Shown one piece after another: positions 21,708 through 32,964 of a stretch of DNA of 35,496 nucleotides. The translations under genes and the position numbers were made by a program. Location: the NCBI GenBank assembly GCA_002245135.1, contig NGBS01000652.1, forward strand, positions 1 to 35,496, in the 5' to 3' direction. Source of the DNA: Proteromonas lacertae (lineage: Eukaryota > Sar > Bigyra > Opalinata > Proteromonadidae). Below the pieces are notes generated by a model that searched no databases, had not been told where the DNA came from, and saw nothing but the letters and a program-made list of their open reading frames with translations. Numbering within the stretch: position 1 is the stretch's first letter; each line of letters opens with the position of its first letter.

Positions 21708-22767
21708 TGACTTCCACCATTTTCAATTTATTATCACTTTATTATCACTTGTATTACTTAATCGATTTATTTTTATACTTCCATGTCGAATTAAATTCTT
21801 CCCTTTTTTCTTTTCTCGTTTTTCACTTCTTTCTCTCATTATTTGTAATAAATATTTACCTCTTTCACCTTTCCCTTTAGGCAATTCAAAGAACTTTCGC
21901 ATCTGTTCTTCATAGGCTGTTTCCATCAAATCATTTGGATTTATTATGGATATTGAAGTACCACATCTTGGTCTTTGAATTGGACTTGTTATTTCACCTG
22001 CTGATTTACGATTCTCTCGACCTTTTGCAGTTTGTCTTACACAATCAACATAACTATTGAATCTTTGAGCTCGAGCCTTTTTACGATCACTTTTACTTTC
22101 ATTTATTTGTTCTTCACCCACTGTATTACTATTACTTCCATTTGTCATATCATTCGATTGTAATGAACCAGAAGAACAATATGATGATGGAGTTTGTTGT
22201 TGTTGTTGTTGTAAAGAAAAATCATCATTTATTCCAAATATATCTTTATTACATTCATCTGGTTTGAATATCTGTTTTAATAATCCACTTGGTCTAGTTA
22301 CTGTTGAATCTATTGCATTTCTCTTACGATTTTGTTGTTGTTGTTGTTGTTGAATATGTGTTCGAGAATTTCGAATCCATTTCTCTAATCCATTGTGAAG
22401 TAATTCTCTTACTTTCCAATGATCTAACGTTACTGCATTATTCACTTCATCATCTGTTAAGATTAATTTGTGTTTATTTGTATATATTAATGGATTTATT
22501 CCACATTTCGTTGTCCAACGATGAACTCGAGCTTGATCTAAAGTCATTCGATTTTCTATCTCTTTGGTTAATAATTTGGTTATTAAATCTATCAAATCTG
22601 GATCTGTTCCTTTAGGAAATGAAGGTGTTTTGGAATGAATTGCTTGAAATAATTCTACTTGTGTACTACCAATAAATGGTGGTTCACCAAATAGAAAGTA
22701 ATATAATGATATTCCCATCGCCCAAATATCACTCAATGGATTTATACTTGCTGAAGCTTCCCATAAT
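21708..22767 (-). pseudogene. Partial duplicate of the kinase/PP2C gene
   Basis: A direct copy of 30697-31758, the C-lobe of the kinase plus the following Q-rich linker. By eye I count only three or four substitutions and one 2-nt gap in over 1 kb. The open frame 22736-21723 starts in the F-helix region (DIWAMGISLYYF) and ends soon after the Gln runs and a basic stretch, because the 2-nt gap near 21727 brings a stop. It lacks the N-lobe, the catalytic loop, DFG and the whole phosphatase domain, so it cannot be an active kinase. Both breakpoints are sharp: homology ends at the CCATAATT at about 22767 and at the ATGACTTCCACC at about 21708. Confidence 0.85.
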
Positions 22768-23250
22768 TAGAAGTAAATACAATTTATTCTTATCTACTCT
22801 AATTATAACATATACTATTACCAATTCATACATATTTAGTTTCTAAGAAAATATTTACTTCTAAAACACTGTTAGTATATAATTTTTCATTGATTTTTTA
22901 TGCACCACATATATATTCCACTATTATGTTTATCAAACACTCTCATATACTTCTTACAATTCTATATGAAACATACTTCTTTCAAATTATTACACTTATT
23001 TTCATATGTGAGTTCTTATGTTTAATTTATTTAAACTACTTTCATCTTTGTTTATCTTTCATCCATCTTTTAAATCAAGAAAATTCATTTCTATTTTGAC
23101 AATGTCATTTACATGTATTATTTACATTTTCATTCTTTTCAAACTCATTTCATCATTTACAGCTTATTATGTAATAAAATTTTATAATACATAACTGACT
23201 TTAAACAACAAATAGATTGTGGACTTAAATAAAAGGTGATATTCTTCATA
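22768..23250. other. Intergenic with repeated module
   Basis: No gene seen. 22768-22862 is a short stretch with inverted ends (TAGAAGTAAATA and TATTTACTTCTA), possibly a tiny TIR remnant. 23025-23157 is a third copy of the repeated region found upstream of pseudokinase genes A and B (matching 26196-26328), here without any gene after it. Confidence 0.5.
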
Positions 23251-23876
23251 TCAAAGAACTAGTGTTTATGAAAGAAGTTATCAGTAAATTAAAGGTAATG
23301 TAAATAATAATAACAAATATAATCTTGTTATTAGCAATTCAATAGTATCAGACAACAATATAACAATATAACAATGAGGAGTTTGCAGATATAGTAAAAC
23401 ATACTACAGGACATATAGTCATTATCTTTGGATGTATAGCCCACTTTTATATCATAAACAAACATATTTCAGAATTGCCAAAATATAAAGTAATATTGGA
23501 CTATTACAACAACATACAACATAAAATAAATACTTGCAAAAGTGTAATAGAAAATAATTATGAAAAATAAGGTTAACTTCAAAAAATCTCCTGTTATAGA
23601 GTCTGAAAAAGAGAAAATTAAAACTCTGGTAAATCAATAGTATTGGATTTACTGATCTAATGATAATGCATTAGTCCTTTAAAGCCTAAGATTGCGTAAG
23701 TAATGGAATAACTTTAGTTAGATAGCCTAGAAGAAGATGCAAAAACAATTTTCCAGCTTGAAGTTTGTATTTCAATCTTTTCAACTATACTATCTAACTG
23801 CTTACCAACACATTTATTATTCAATCATAAACTATATAAAACAATAATTTTAATAATGACTTTGCTTTAAAATAGT
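23251..23876 (+). other. Coding-like but broken stretch, unrecognised
   Basis: Several short open pieces with protein-like composition on the plus strand: GDILHIKELVFMKEVISKLK (about 23238-23296), a 60-odd codon piece (about 23360-23570) with a hydrophobic core (GHIVIIFGCIAHFYII), a basic piece KVNFKKSPVIESEKEK (about 23570-23625), and SLEEDAKTIFQLEV followed by a hydrophobic stretch (about 23730-23876). Possible micro-introns separate some of them. No family is recognised and no start is found. Probably a decayed gene. Confidence 0.3.
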
Positions 23877-23967
23877 TTGTGAGTCAACAGAAATTACAAT
23901 AATAATATTAGATTTTTATAAAAGTAAAAAATCTCATATAATCACATTTTTCATATTGGATTTTATA

Positions 23968-24478
23968 TTAGACTGATTCTATATTATCATCTTCATACAA
24001 TAGATTTTCTATTTTATTGGAATTTACATAGGAAGAAATTTCTGGATATTTAAATAGAGTCCATTTGTAAATTACCTGTAAATTGAATATATTATGTATT
24101 CAACTTTGCATAAATTTTTATTTTTATATTACTATTGATATAAATTATTTCTTCAAAATTAGATAAAGCAATTGTTTTTCTAGTATCTTCAAAAAATTGT
24201 TTTTGAAATAGTATATCATTGTTTAAATTCATAATATAGGTTGTTGGAAGATATTTTAAATAGTCGTGTTATTCAAATTTTAAATCATTAATACATTATT
24301 TTTAGAATTGAATTTTATTTGTTAAATTTCTATATTGATAAAATATTGTATCAGAATGAAGTATTTTATTTAAAGGAATTGTATTTTTACAAAATATATC
24401 ATTTATTTTACTAAGGGTATTAGTTTTTCTGTTTTTGGAATGCATATATTTGTCCTTCAAATAGATAAAAATTTCCTG
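23968..24478 (-). other. Coding-like but broken stretch, unrecognised
   Basis: Minus-strand open pieces in changing frames: NFYLFEGQIYAFQKQKN, a piece around CKNTIPLNKILHSDTIFYQY, then YLKYLPTTYIMNLNNDILF continuing to KQFFEDTRKTIALSNFEEII, and a last piece beginning VIYKWTLFKYPEISSYVNSN and ending ...NIESV at a TAA (23968-23970). The composition is like real protein of this genome and unlike the surrounding AT-rich filler. No domain is recognised. Likely a pseudogene of an unknown gene. Positions 24480-24650 look non-coding. Confidence 0.3.
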
Positions 24479-24652
24479 GTTTGATTGTTTTTTTTATTTT
24501 TATAATCTTAAGTGTATTTAATTATTGTGCATAACTGTTTAATAAATTAATTATATTTATTATTTTCTCAAGAGATTAATAAATTATTTTATTTATTAAT
24601 ATCTAATTAGCGACAATTAATCTCTCTAAAAATTAAAATTATAAAAACAATA

Positions 24653-26022
24653 AATGAAGAAATTTCTAGAACATTCTGAAATTGAAATTCATTTATTTTG
24701 CTTTATTTCCATCTTATAATCAATAATCAATATATTTATCAATTAATTAGATAAAATAATTATTTTAAAGATGTATGGAGATGAGTTAATTACTACCTAA
24801 AGTGAAATACTCACTCTGAGGTAATATAAGCATATGTATCACTATATATCAAAATAATAATACAAATATTCAAAATTAATCAAATAATAAACTACAATTT
24901 TTCACTTTAATCTTTTCATTGTTTTTCGTTGGTTTTGATTTATATAATCTCCTTTACTTATCAACAATTGAATAGCACGACGAACTGCATAACCATTTAA
25001 ACCTATATTCTCTAACTCTCTTATCAATTTATCAACTACTACGATTGAACCAACACTTAATCGACGATTTATACTATTCTCAGCTTTCTCTATCTGTTTC
25101 TTTAAATCATCACTTAAATTATCACTCATTAATACTAAACCACTTCGACATGCATTCATTGTACTTTCATTAAATAATCTCATCGCTTCTTTCACATTCT
25201 CTACACTAGCATTCATATTTAAACTCATCTTAGCTAAACTTTCACTTATTCGAATTATTGCTTCTAATTGACGAATTGTTATTGGAATTGAAGGATTGGC
25301 ACTTCCTTCAGCATTAGCTCTAATTCGAACATCTTCACGGATTTTTACATAATAATTTTTTAATTCTTCCATTCCTTCATTACTCAAACGAGGAGCACAA
25401 TTATGTCGACAGTAATTTATATATTTCTTTAATAATTCATTACTTATTATTCCATTTTCATTGTTATTATCATTTACACCATTATTATTCATATTCATAT
25501 TTAAATGAATGTTGATTATATGATGAGCCATACTTTTATCTCTTTCTTCATTTCGAATATCTCGAACTATAAAGATTAAATCAAATCGACTTAGAATTGT
25601 TGGTAGAAAATCGATATTTTCACTACTACTTTTACTATCATCATATCTTCCATAAACTGGATTTGCTGCAGCTAATATACTACTTCGACTATTTAATATT
25701 GTGGTTATTCCAGCTTTTGCTACTGATATTGTTTGTTGTTCCATTGCTTCATGGATTGCTACTCGATCACTTTCTCTCATTTTATCAAATTCATCTATAC
25801 AAACTACACCTCCATCACCTAATACCATTGCACCACCTTCCATATCTAATGAACTTCCTTTACCACTTGTATATATACCGATTAGAGCTATTTTTTCTAC
25901 AAATTTCAAGAATTGACTTTTAGCTGTTGATGGATCTCCTAAAAATAACACATTCACATCACCTCTTAATTTCATTCCATCAGGTAAAACTTTTCTACTT
26001 CCACCAAATAACAAACAACAAA
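24653..26022 (-). pseudogene. Inverted partial duplicate of MCM5
   Basis: Reverse-complement copy of 34085-35496, covering the 3' two-thirds of MCM5 and its downstream flank. The frame 26026-24902 (374 codons) is uninterrupted to the expected MCM5 C-terminus (QRKTMKRLK) and has Walker A GDPSTAKS, Walker [11 protein letters not shown] and the Arg-finger SRFDLIF. It lacks the whole N-terminal OB/zinc-finger half; homology stops sharply at about 26022. It also lacks a net 15 residues between Walker A and B: the AAGLTASV... segment is replaced by three residues, in frame. That segment is among the most conserved in MCM proteins, so this copy should be inactive even if expressed. Divergence from the other copy is otherwise very low. 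Confidence 0.85.
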
Positions 26023-26574
26023 ACACTTATTTCACATAATTCACATGAAATAAATACATTTATAACTTCAACAAAAACACATTTTACTCAACAACACATA
26101 TTTAACATTCCAGTCTTCATATAATCGAGAAAATGCACTACAACATCTCTTTTATACTCATTTCCTATATATTTAGATAAACATTCATACAATTCATTTA
26201 TTTAAACTACTTTCATCTTTGTTTATCTTTCATCCATCTTTTAAATCAAGAAAATTCATTTCTATTTTGACAATGTCATTTACATGTATTATTTACATTT
26301 TCATTCTTTTCAAACTCATTTCATCATTATTTCTATTCTGATTTAGTTTTTTGTATATTTATAAGTATATCTATGCATAGATAGGTAATATAAGCAAAAG
26401 AATATTTGTTTAGTAAATATCACAATTTGTGAGTGAATAGAATTATAGAATAACCGAATTGAAGTAAAGATGTTATTATTAAACAAAAATTCACAGTATT
26501 AAATGTTAGAAAAGAAATACAAAATAATACATAAAAATACATAACAATACAGTATTAAAATTTGATAAAAAGAA
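26023..26574 (+). repeat. Intergenic and repeated upstream region of pseudokinase gene B
   Basis: 26023-26195 is unique AT-rich sequence without a gene. 26196-26328 matches 23025-23157, and 26222-26574 matches 15579-15931. The shared stretch ends at the start codons of copies A and B, so it is probably promoter and 5' UTR duplicated with the gene. Confidence 0.65.
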
Positions 26575-28908
26575 ATGAATGAAATGAAGAAGATAATAAA
26601 GCAGATACAACCGAATTTAGAAGTATTTAATATATTGTATATATAATGAAAATAGATAAGAAGAGAAGTGAAATTGCTGAAATTTAAGAGTATTTATGAA
26701 ATGAAAGTGTCAAATGAAATAAAAATCATAAAAATGTATGAATTGAAGAAGATTCCAAATAATAAATTGATGAAATATAAAGAGAATATGTTAATGATCG
26801 AAAATTTAAGTGATAAATATATGAAAAGTGAAGTGAAAATGAGTGATGATAATAACTATGTAATGATAAATCGAAATAAATATGATATTGATTTAAAATA
26901 TCTGATATACAATAGTGAAAATGAGATATCCGTGAATGATGTGATATTATCAATATGTGAAACAATGAATATATTAAATGAGAGTGAAATATATAATATG
27001 AATTTGAAAAGTTCCAATATAATAAATGAAAATGGTTTAATGAAAATGTGTGATATTTGTTTAAATGAATTGAGAAATGAAGATGAAATGAGAATAGAAA
27101 TGAGTAAAATGGATTATATAAGTTATGAAGAATTGATTGGATTAGAATGTGATGATAAAAGTGTGATTTGGTCAATTGGCTGTATATTATATGAAATGAT
27201 TTGTAAGAAATTACCATTCAATGAAGATGATAATATGAATAAAACAATAAATAACATAATAGAATGTAAATGGAAAGTGAAAATCTGTATAAATACATTC
27301 TATTACAATATTCTATCCCAAATCTTCGTAAAAGAAAAATCAAATCGAATGAGTATAAAAGAGTTGTATAAAGAAATGATCAAGATGAGTGAAATGTGGA
27401 GAGATGAAGATAGTAATGTAATGATGTGTAAAGAAAGAAAAGAAATGTTATTGAATATTGATTATTTACTAGAAATAACACCATTTAATTTTCAATCAGA
27501 ATATTATCTTCAATATAATAGATATGAAAGTATAAATAATACTATAATTAATATTTGAATAGAAATTCGAGATTCATTGATAAGATCTTACAACAATAAA
27601 GCAAATGATAGAATATTATCAATATTAATGATGATGAAATTATACAAAATAGATTATTCAATAAAAAACAGATTGAAATTTCAAATTTATCACAAATGTA
27701 GAGAATGTGTAAAAGAATTTTATTTAGACAAGAAGATGTTTAATCTTCGACGTTTTCATGGTAGTTTTTACATTGAATTAAGGGAGTGTTTCTGTTGTGA
27801 AGAAGGAATGAATTATTTCTTCAGGATATTGAAGTTAATCAATCCAACACACTTCAAATTTTGTATAATTCTAATCATTTTATTTGTATAGATTATCTAT
27901 CAGTCAATAATCATCAATTATTATTTGGGTCTTTATTCTCTCAGTTATCAGATCTACAAGAATTAGATTTATTTGATTATCATCTTACTTCTGATTTTGT
28001 TGAATCATTTGTTAAATCAATTCCATTCATGAAATTGAAATATGTAGATCTTCGATGTATTAATTTGTTTTAATATTCCTTGAAATAGATAATCCAATTG
28101 GTCTAATAGGATTCATATTATTAATTCCATATTTACATTTATTAATTAGCAAATATAATGAATTGAATCTTTATGAAATGGATTTAAATGATGAATCAAT
28201 GATATTATTATCATCAGAATTATATAAATATCCCAATCTTGAGAAAATAGATATTAGATTAAACTGGAATATCCATTCAAAAGGATTCAAAGCATTATTC
28301 TCCAAATCTTTCGTTTTTAAAATAAAATTTGATTTTAATATCAATAACAAAGAATTACTTATTGATAAAGATATTCCAGAATTAATCAAAAAAATCCAAG
28401 ATGATAATTATAATTTATTATATTTATCCAAATTTCAAATTGATGATGATTTTTTCAAAGATTTTATTTTATTAAGATTAAATGAGTTTAAAAAAATAGA
28501 GGAATTAGATTTGAGTAGTATAATTTGATGTTTTATATGTTGTTTAGATAACAAATTAACACATAAAAGTGTTGAAATACTGATTGGCAATTTATCTTCA
28601 TTTCCAAATCTTAAATATCTTGAATTATATGGAAATGAAATAGGAGATGAAGGAATGAAAATATTATCTCCACATTTACATTTATTAGGAAGTTATATTG
28701 ATTGTTTAAGTATATTTATTGTTGTGTATATTATATAGATATGGGATTATCTTCAGTTGGATTGAAGTATTTAGTAGATGGGCTTAAGAATATTCATGAA
28801 GAGATTAATCTTGATATAAGAAACAATAATATAGATTTTGATGGAATAAATTACTTAGAGAATTTTATGAAAGAAAATAAAAATATAATTAAACACTGTT
28901 GTTATTAA
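26575..28908 (+). CDS. Pseudokinase-LRR protein, copy B (intact, seven exons)
   Basis: Seven exons (26575-26622, 26656-27529, 27563-27862, 27892-28056, 28089-28517, 28548-28709, 28739-28908) joined by GTAT...AG introns of 29-33 nt give exactly 2148 nt, 715 codons plus stop. Residues about 21-285 are a degenerate kinase domain: the catalytic loop reads NMNLKSSN (about 130-137; HRD Asp replaced by Asn), DFG reads DIC (149-151), but the F-helix WSIGCILYEM and the KLPF segment are well kept. No clear glycine loop or VAIK lysine is visible, so catalysis is unlikely. A Cys/His-rich middle (HKCREC, ECFCCEEG, about 340-380) follows. Residues about 395-715 are ribonuclease-inhibitor-like LRRs (LQELDLFD, IEELDLSNN, LKYLELYGN, INLDIRNNN). 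No signal or membrane segment; probably a cytosolic binding or scaffold protein. Confidence 0.85.
27530..27562 (+). other. 33-nt intron covering an apparent in-frame stop
   Basis: GTATAAATAA...TTGAATAG. Unspliced, the frame meets a TGA at 27556-27558; spliced, the frame joins RYE to KIRDSLIRSY. The same intron is conserved in copy A (16860-16892). Confidence 0.8.
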
Positions 28909-29046
28909 ATTGAAATAAAAATTATGAATTTCTTTAAAAGTAAAAACATAAATTATTCTAATGTTGTTTAAATTCCATTAATATTTAAATACAAAATGAA
29001 TAACTAAATATTTATTTATTAACAATAACCAATTAATTTTAAATTA

Positions 29047-32000
29047 TTAAATATCAAAATCTATATCTTGATTTAATTTGTTATGATCAAAAAAGATTAT
29101 TATTGCAGTTATATTATCATTAGAACCACGCAATAAAGCTTCTTGAATTAAACTATCACAAGCATTTTGAAGATCATTTGTTTCATTGATCTTTTCTAAT
29201 ATAAAATTCACTACTTCTTGAGATGTCATTGAATCATATAAACCATCACTTGCTATTACGCAAAATATATCATCATTTATTAAGATTTCTTCACTTACAT
29301 CAGGTTTCTATTCATTTATAATAATATTTATATATATATATATATATATATTCATACAACTGTTAATGGATCATCTAAAAATCTTTTTCTCCAACATTTT
29401 TCTTTTAACAATTTATATTCAATATCACCAAATCCACGACTAACTCCCAATATTCCATTTAATCGATTATTTGTTACCCAACCACCAGCACTTTCAATTC
29501 TCAGCTTTTCATCTGGTAGAAACGGTTTGTGATCTTTTGTCAAATCAACTGCTTCACCATTCCTGCATAATACAACTCGACTATCACCACTATGACTTAT
29601 ATATAATGTACTTTGACGTAATAGCACTACAGCTCCTGTACTTCCACTATAATCAATATGAGCTTGTTTGATTAGATTCTCCATATGATTTAAACATTTT
29701 TCACCACTTAAAATTGTACTACTATTATTTATACTATGTTGGGATTGTTGTGTTAATTGTTGTTGTTGTTGTTGTTGTTTCATTGGATTTGGATTTAAAC
29801 TATCACCTGATAATAATAATAAATTATCTTTATCACTTTCACCATTTTCTTTCCCTTTTAATATCACATTTGCACTTTGGCTTCTACTATTACTATCAGC
29901 TATTGATACTCGACGACTTTTATTATTCATATTACTTGGACTTATTATATTTGTTGGACTTACACTGATATTATTAATTGTTATAGATTGTAATGGAGAT
30001 ATTACATCCACCGATTTACATCCATATAAATCATAATTCATTGGTGATAAAGAATTACATTTCATTAAGATTGAATGATGATTTTCATTCTTTTTACGAT
30101 TATTACAACTTTCTTCATATTTCAATACTAATTTCTTATACAAATTTATATCTAAATCATTTACACTATTATTTATCCATTCTTTATCTAATTCTATAAA
30201 TGTATTAGTTAAAGCATTTAAAGTATTTCTCATAAAATTCGGTTGTTCCATCAAAATTCGAGGGAAATTCTTACATAAAAATTCTGCACATTCACTTCCA
30301 TTATGTCCATCAAATACTCCAAATAAACCTTGTTCTGTACTTACTTGTTTTGTATAATTATTATAATCCAATATACATAAATGACGATCTTCCATATAAT
30401 TTGGTGGACCTTTTATTGCACAAGTTGCTACTTTTATCATTAAACTATCATTACTCATCGTTGTACTGACATTCACTGTTCGAGGTAATACTCCTTTATA
30501 TTTCGATACTTTACGATTCACTAGTAAACTATCTACTAAATCTTCCATAAATAAATCACCACCACTTAAATTCTCTAATTCATAATCACTTTCTGAATCA
30601 TTATCAGATAATGATGAAGCAGATCTTTGAGCTCGGCTTGTTCGTTTTAATGCTTTGTGAGTGTCAAACCTTCCTGCTGAACTTGATCGTTTTAAATGAC
30701 TTCCACCATTTTCATTATTTATTATCACTTTATTATCACTTGTATTACTTAATCGATTTATTTTTATACTTCCATGTCGAATTAAATTCTTCCCTTTTTT
30801 CTTTTCTCGTTTTTCACTTCTTTCTCTCATTATTTGTAATAAATATTTACCTCTTTCACCTTTCCCTTTAGGCAATTCAAAGAACTTTCGCATCTGTTCT
30901 TCATAGGCTGTTTCCATCAAATCATTTGGATTTATTATGGATATTGAAGTACCACATCTTGGTCTTTGAATTGGACTTGTTATTTCACCTGCTGATTTAC
31001 GATTCTCTCGACCTTTTGCAGTTTGTCTTACACAATCAACATAACTATTGAATCTTTGAGCTCGAGCCTTTTTACGATCACTTTTACTTTCATTTATTTG
31101 TTCTTCACCCACTGTATTACTATTACTTCCATTTGTCATATCATTCGATTGTAATGAACCAGAAGAACAATATGATGATGGAGTTTGTTGTTGTTGTTGT
31201 TGTAAAGAAAAATCATCATTTATTCCAAATATATCTTTATTACATTCATCTGGTTTAAATATCTGTTTTAATAATCCACTTGGTCTAGTTACTGTTGAAT
31301 CTATTGCATTTCTCTTACGATTTTGTTGTTGTTGTTGTTGTTGAATATGTGTTCGAGAATTTCGAATCCATTTCTCTAATCCATTGTGAAGTAATTCTCT
31401 TACTTTCCAATGATCTAACGTTACTGCATTATTCACTTCATCATCTGTTAAGATTAATTTGTGTTTATTTGTATATATTAATGGATTTATTCCACATTTC
31501 GTTGTCCAACGATGAACTCGAGCTTGATCTAAAGTCATTCGATTTTCTATTTCTTTGGTTAATAATTTGGTTATTAAATCTATCAAATCTGGATCTGTTC
31601 CTTTAGGAAATGAAGGTGTTTTGGAATGAATTGCTTGAAATAATTCTACTTGTGTACTACCAATAAATGGTGGTTCACCAAATAGAAAGTAATATAATGA
31701 TATTCCCATTGCCCAAATATCACTCAATGGATTTATACTTGCTGAAGCTTCCCATAATTCAGGAGCCATAAAGGCAGGAGAACCATTCACTTTGTTTTCA
31801 CGAGTTAATCTCGAGATACCGACGATTGTTTGTTGTGCTTCACCAAAATCACTGATTTTCACTTTTCCACTATTTGTTACTAGTAAATTTGATGGTTTTA
31901 TATCACCATGAACGATTCCTTGTTGGTGTAAATATGTTAAACCTTGAATTATATCACGAAAATAACTCCAAGCAGTTTTCTATATAAATCAATATAAATA

Positions 32001-32863
32001 TAAATCACTATACAGTTTCTAAAGGTCGACATTTAATAGCACTTTCTGGTAAAGCAACTCCTCCTTCAACATGTTCTAAAATCAAATAAACTTGATTACT
32101 TCGTGGATCATCTATTACTTCATATAATCTAACTACATTTGGATGATTGAGTTTTTTCATTATTGCAATTTCTCTCATTAAACATTCATTTGCAGTCTAT
32201 ACATATAATAATAAAATAAATAGAAATTTATATTTATACTGGATCAGTATGACCTGTTTTTATTGATTTATTTAATATTTTTATTGCATATTGATTTTTT
32301 GAAGGATCTTCGCACAATTCTACTTTACCATGAGCTCCTGCTCCTAATTTCTTTATTATTTTGTATTGATTGATATGTCTATTGCCACTTTGATCTACTT
32401 GTAACTTTAATAGATTTGTTTGTTCCATTGGTTTATCAATTGTTACATGTCGTTTTAATTTTGCATGAACATTTTCACCTATATCACAAGCTATTGTACT
32501 GTTCTTTTTTGCATTTTCTTGAGCTTCTCTTTCATGGGATGTTGTGGAATTTCGAGGTGATTCATTTGTAAGCCAATCATATACTTCAGGATTATCACAT
32601 TCTTCAGAACAATAAGACATACCAACTGATCCTATTGATTGACGTGCATGTCTCCCACCTACAACAGATTGACCTATTGGTCTGACTGAAGGTTTTATTA
32701 TATTGTTAGATGATGATGGTAGATTTCGAGATGAATTTTGTTGACTTCCACCATTTTGGTTTTTAAAAGCATTCTCATGTATATATAATTTCACTGTTTT
32801 AATTTCAACACCTGATTCAAAAAAATTTGGAACAATCACAGGGCTAGAACCGGTACAACCCAT
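29047..32863 (-). CDS. CaMKK-like protein kinase fused to PP2C phosphatase
   Basis: Four exons (32863-32240, 32196-32014, 31979-29358, 29307-29047) with introns of 43, 34 and 50 nt give 1229 residues without a break. The N-terminus MGCTGSSP fits N-myristoylation plus palmitoylation, so membrane attachment is likely. Kinase domain about 166-428: GAGAHGKV glycine loop, Lys195 in YAIKI, HPNVVRLYEVIDDP, HGDIKPSN with Asp295 (HGD, so a non-RD kinase), DFG at 313-315, NGSPAFMAPE, DIWAMG. The PLE loop, GSPAFMAPE and the HRWTTKCGINPL end match CaMKK and yeast SNF1-kinase kinases. A 350-residue linker holds two Gln runs and basic patches. PP2C domain about 783-1222 with all metal-site motifs: YMEDRH, GVFDGHNG, SHSGDSR, VSRGFGD, ASDGLYD, SNDNITA. 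Both halves look active. The natural guess is AMPK/SnRK1-type activation-loop control, but the substrate is inference. Confidence 0.93.
30697..31758 (-). repeat. Source segment of the kinase duplication
   Basis: Directly repeated at 21708-22767, about 9 kb to the left, in the same orientation and nearly identical. It covers part of the third exon only and no intron lies in it, so the copy could have arisen from DNA or, less likely, from cDNA. Confidence 0.85.
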
Positions 32864-32964
32864 TATTTTCTTTCCAGAATTCTAAATTCACGAAATATTA
32901 ATAAGAATTAAAAAACAAACTGATAAAAAGCTTGAAGGCTTGTCATTCAACATTTTATTTTTTA
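32864..32964. promoter_or_regulatory. Divergent 101-bp promoter between kinase/PP2C and MCM5
   Basis: Only 101 bp separate the two divergent start codons (minus-strand ATG at 32863 and plus-strand ATG at 32965). The stretch is AT-rich with a TTAAAAAACAAACTGATAAAAAGC segment; no TATA box can be named with confidence. The closeness suggests shared regulation. Confidence 0.5.

Noticed and set aside
25597-26124. Plus-strand open frames across the MCM5 copy
   Set aside because: Antisense shadows of the conserved MCM frame; the minus-strand protein explains the sequence.
27556-27558. In-frame TGA in pseudokinase B suggesting a recoded stop
   Set aside because: A 33-nt GTAT...AG intron (27530-27562) removes it and keeps the frame; the same intron is conserved in copy A. 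TGA also ends MCM5 normally, so no code change is needed.
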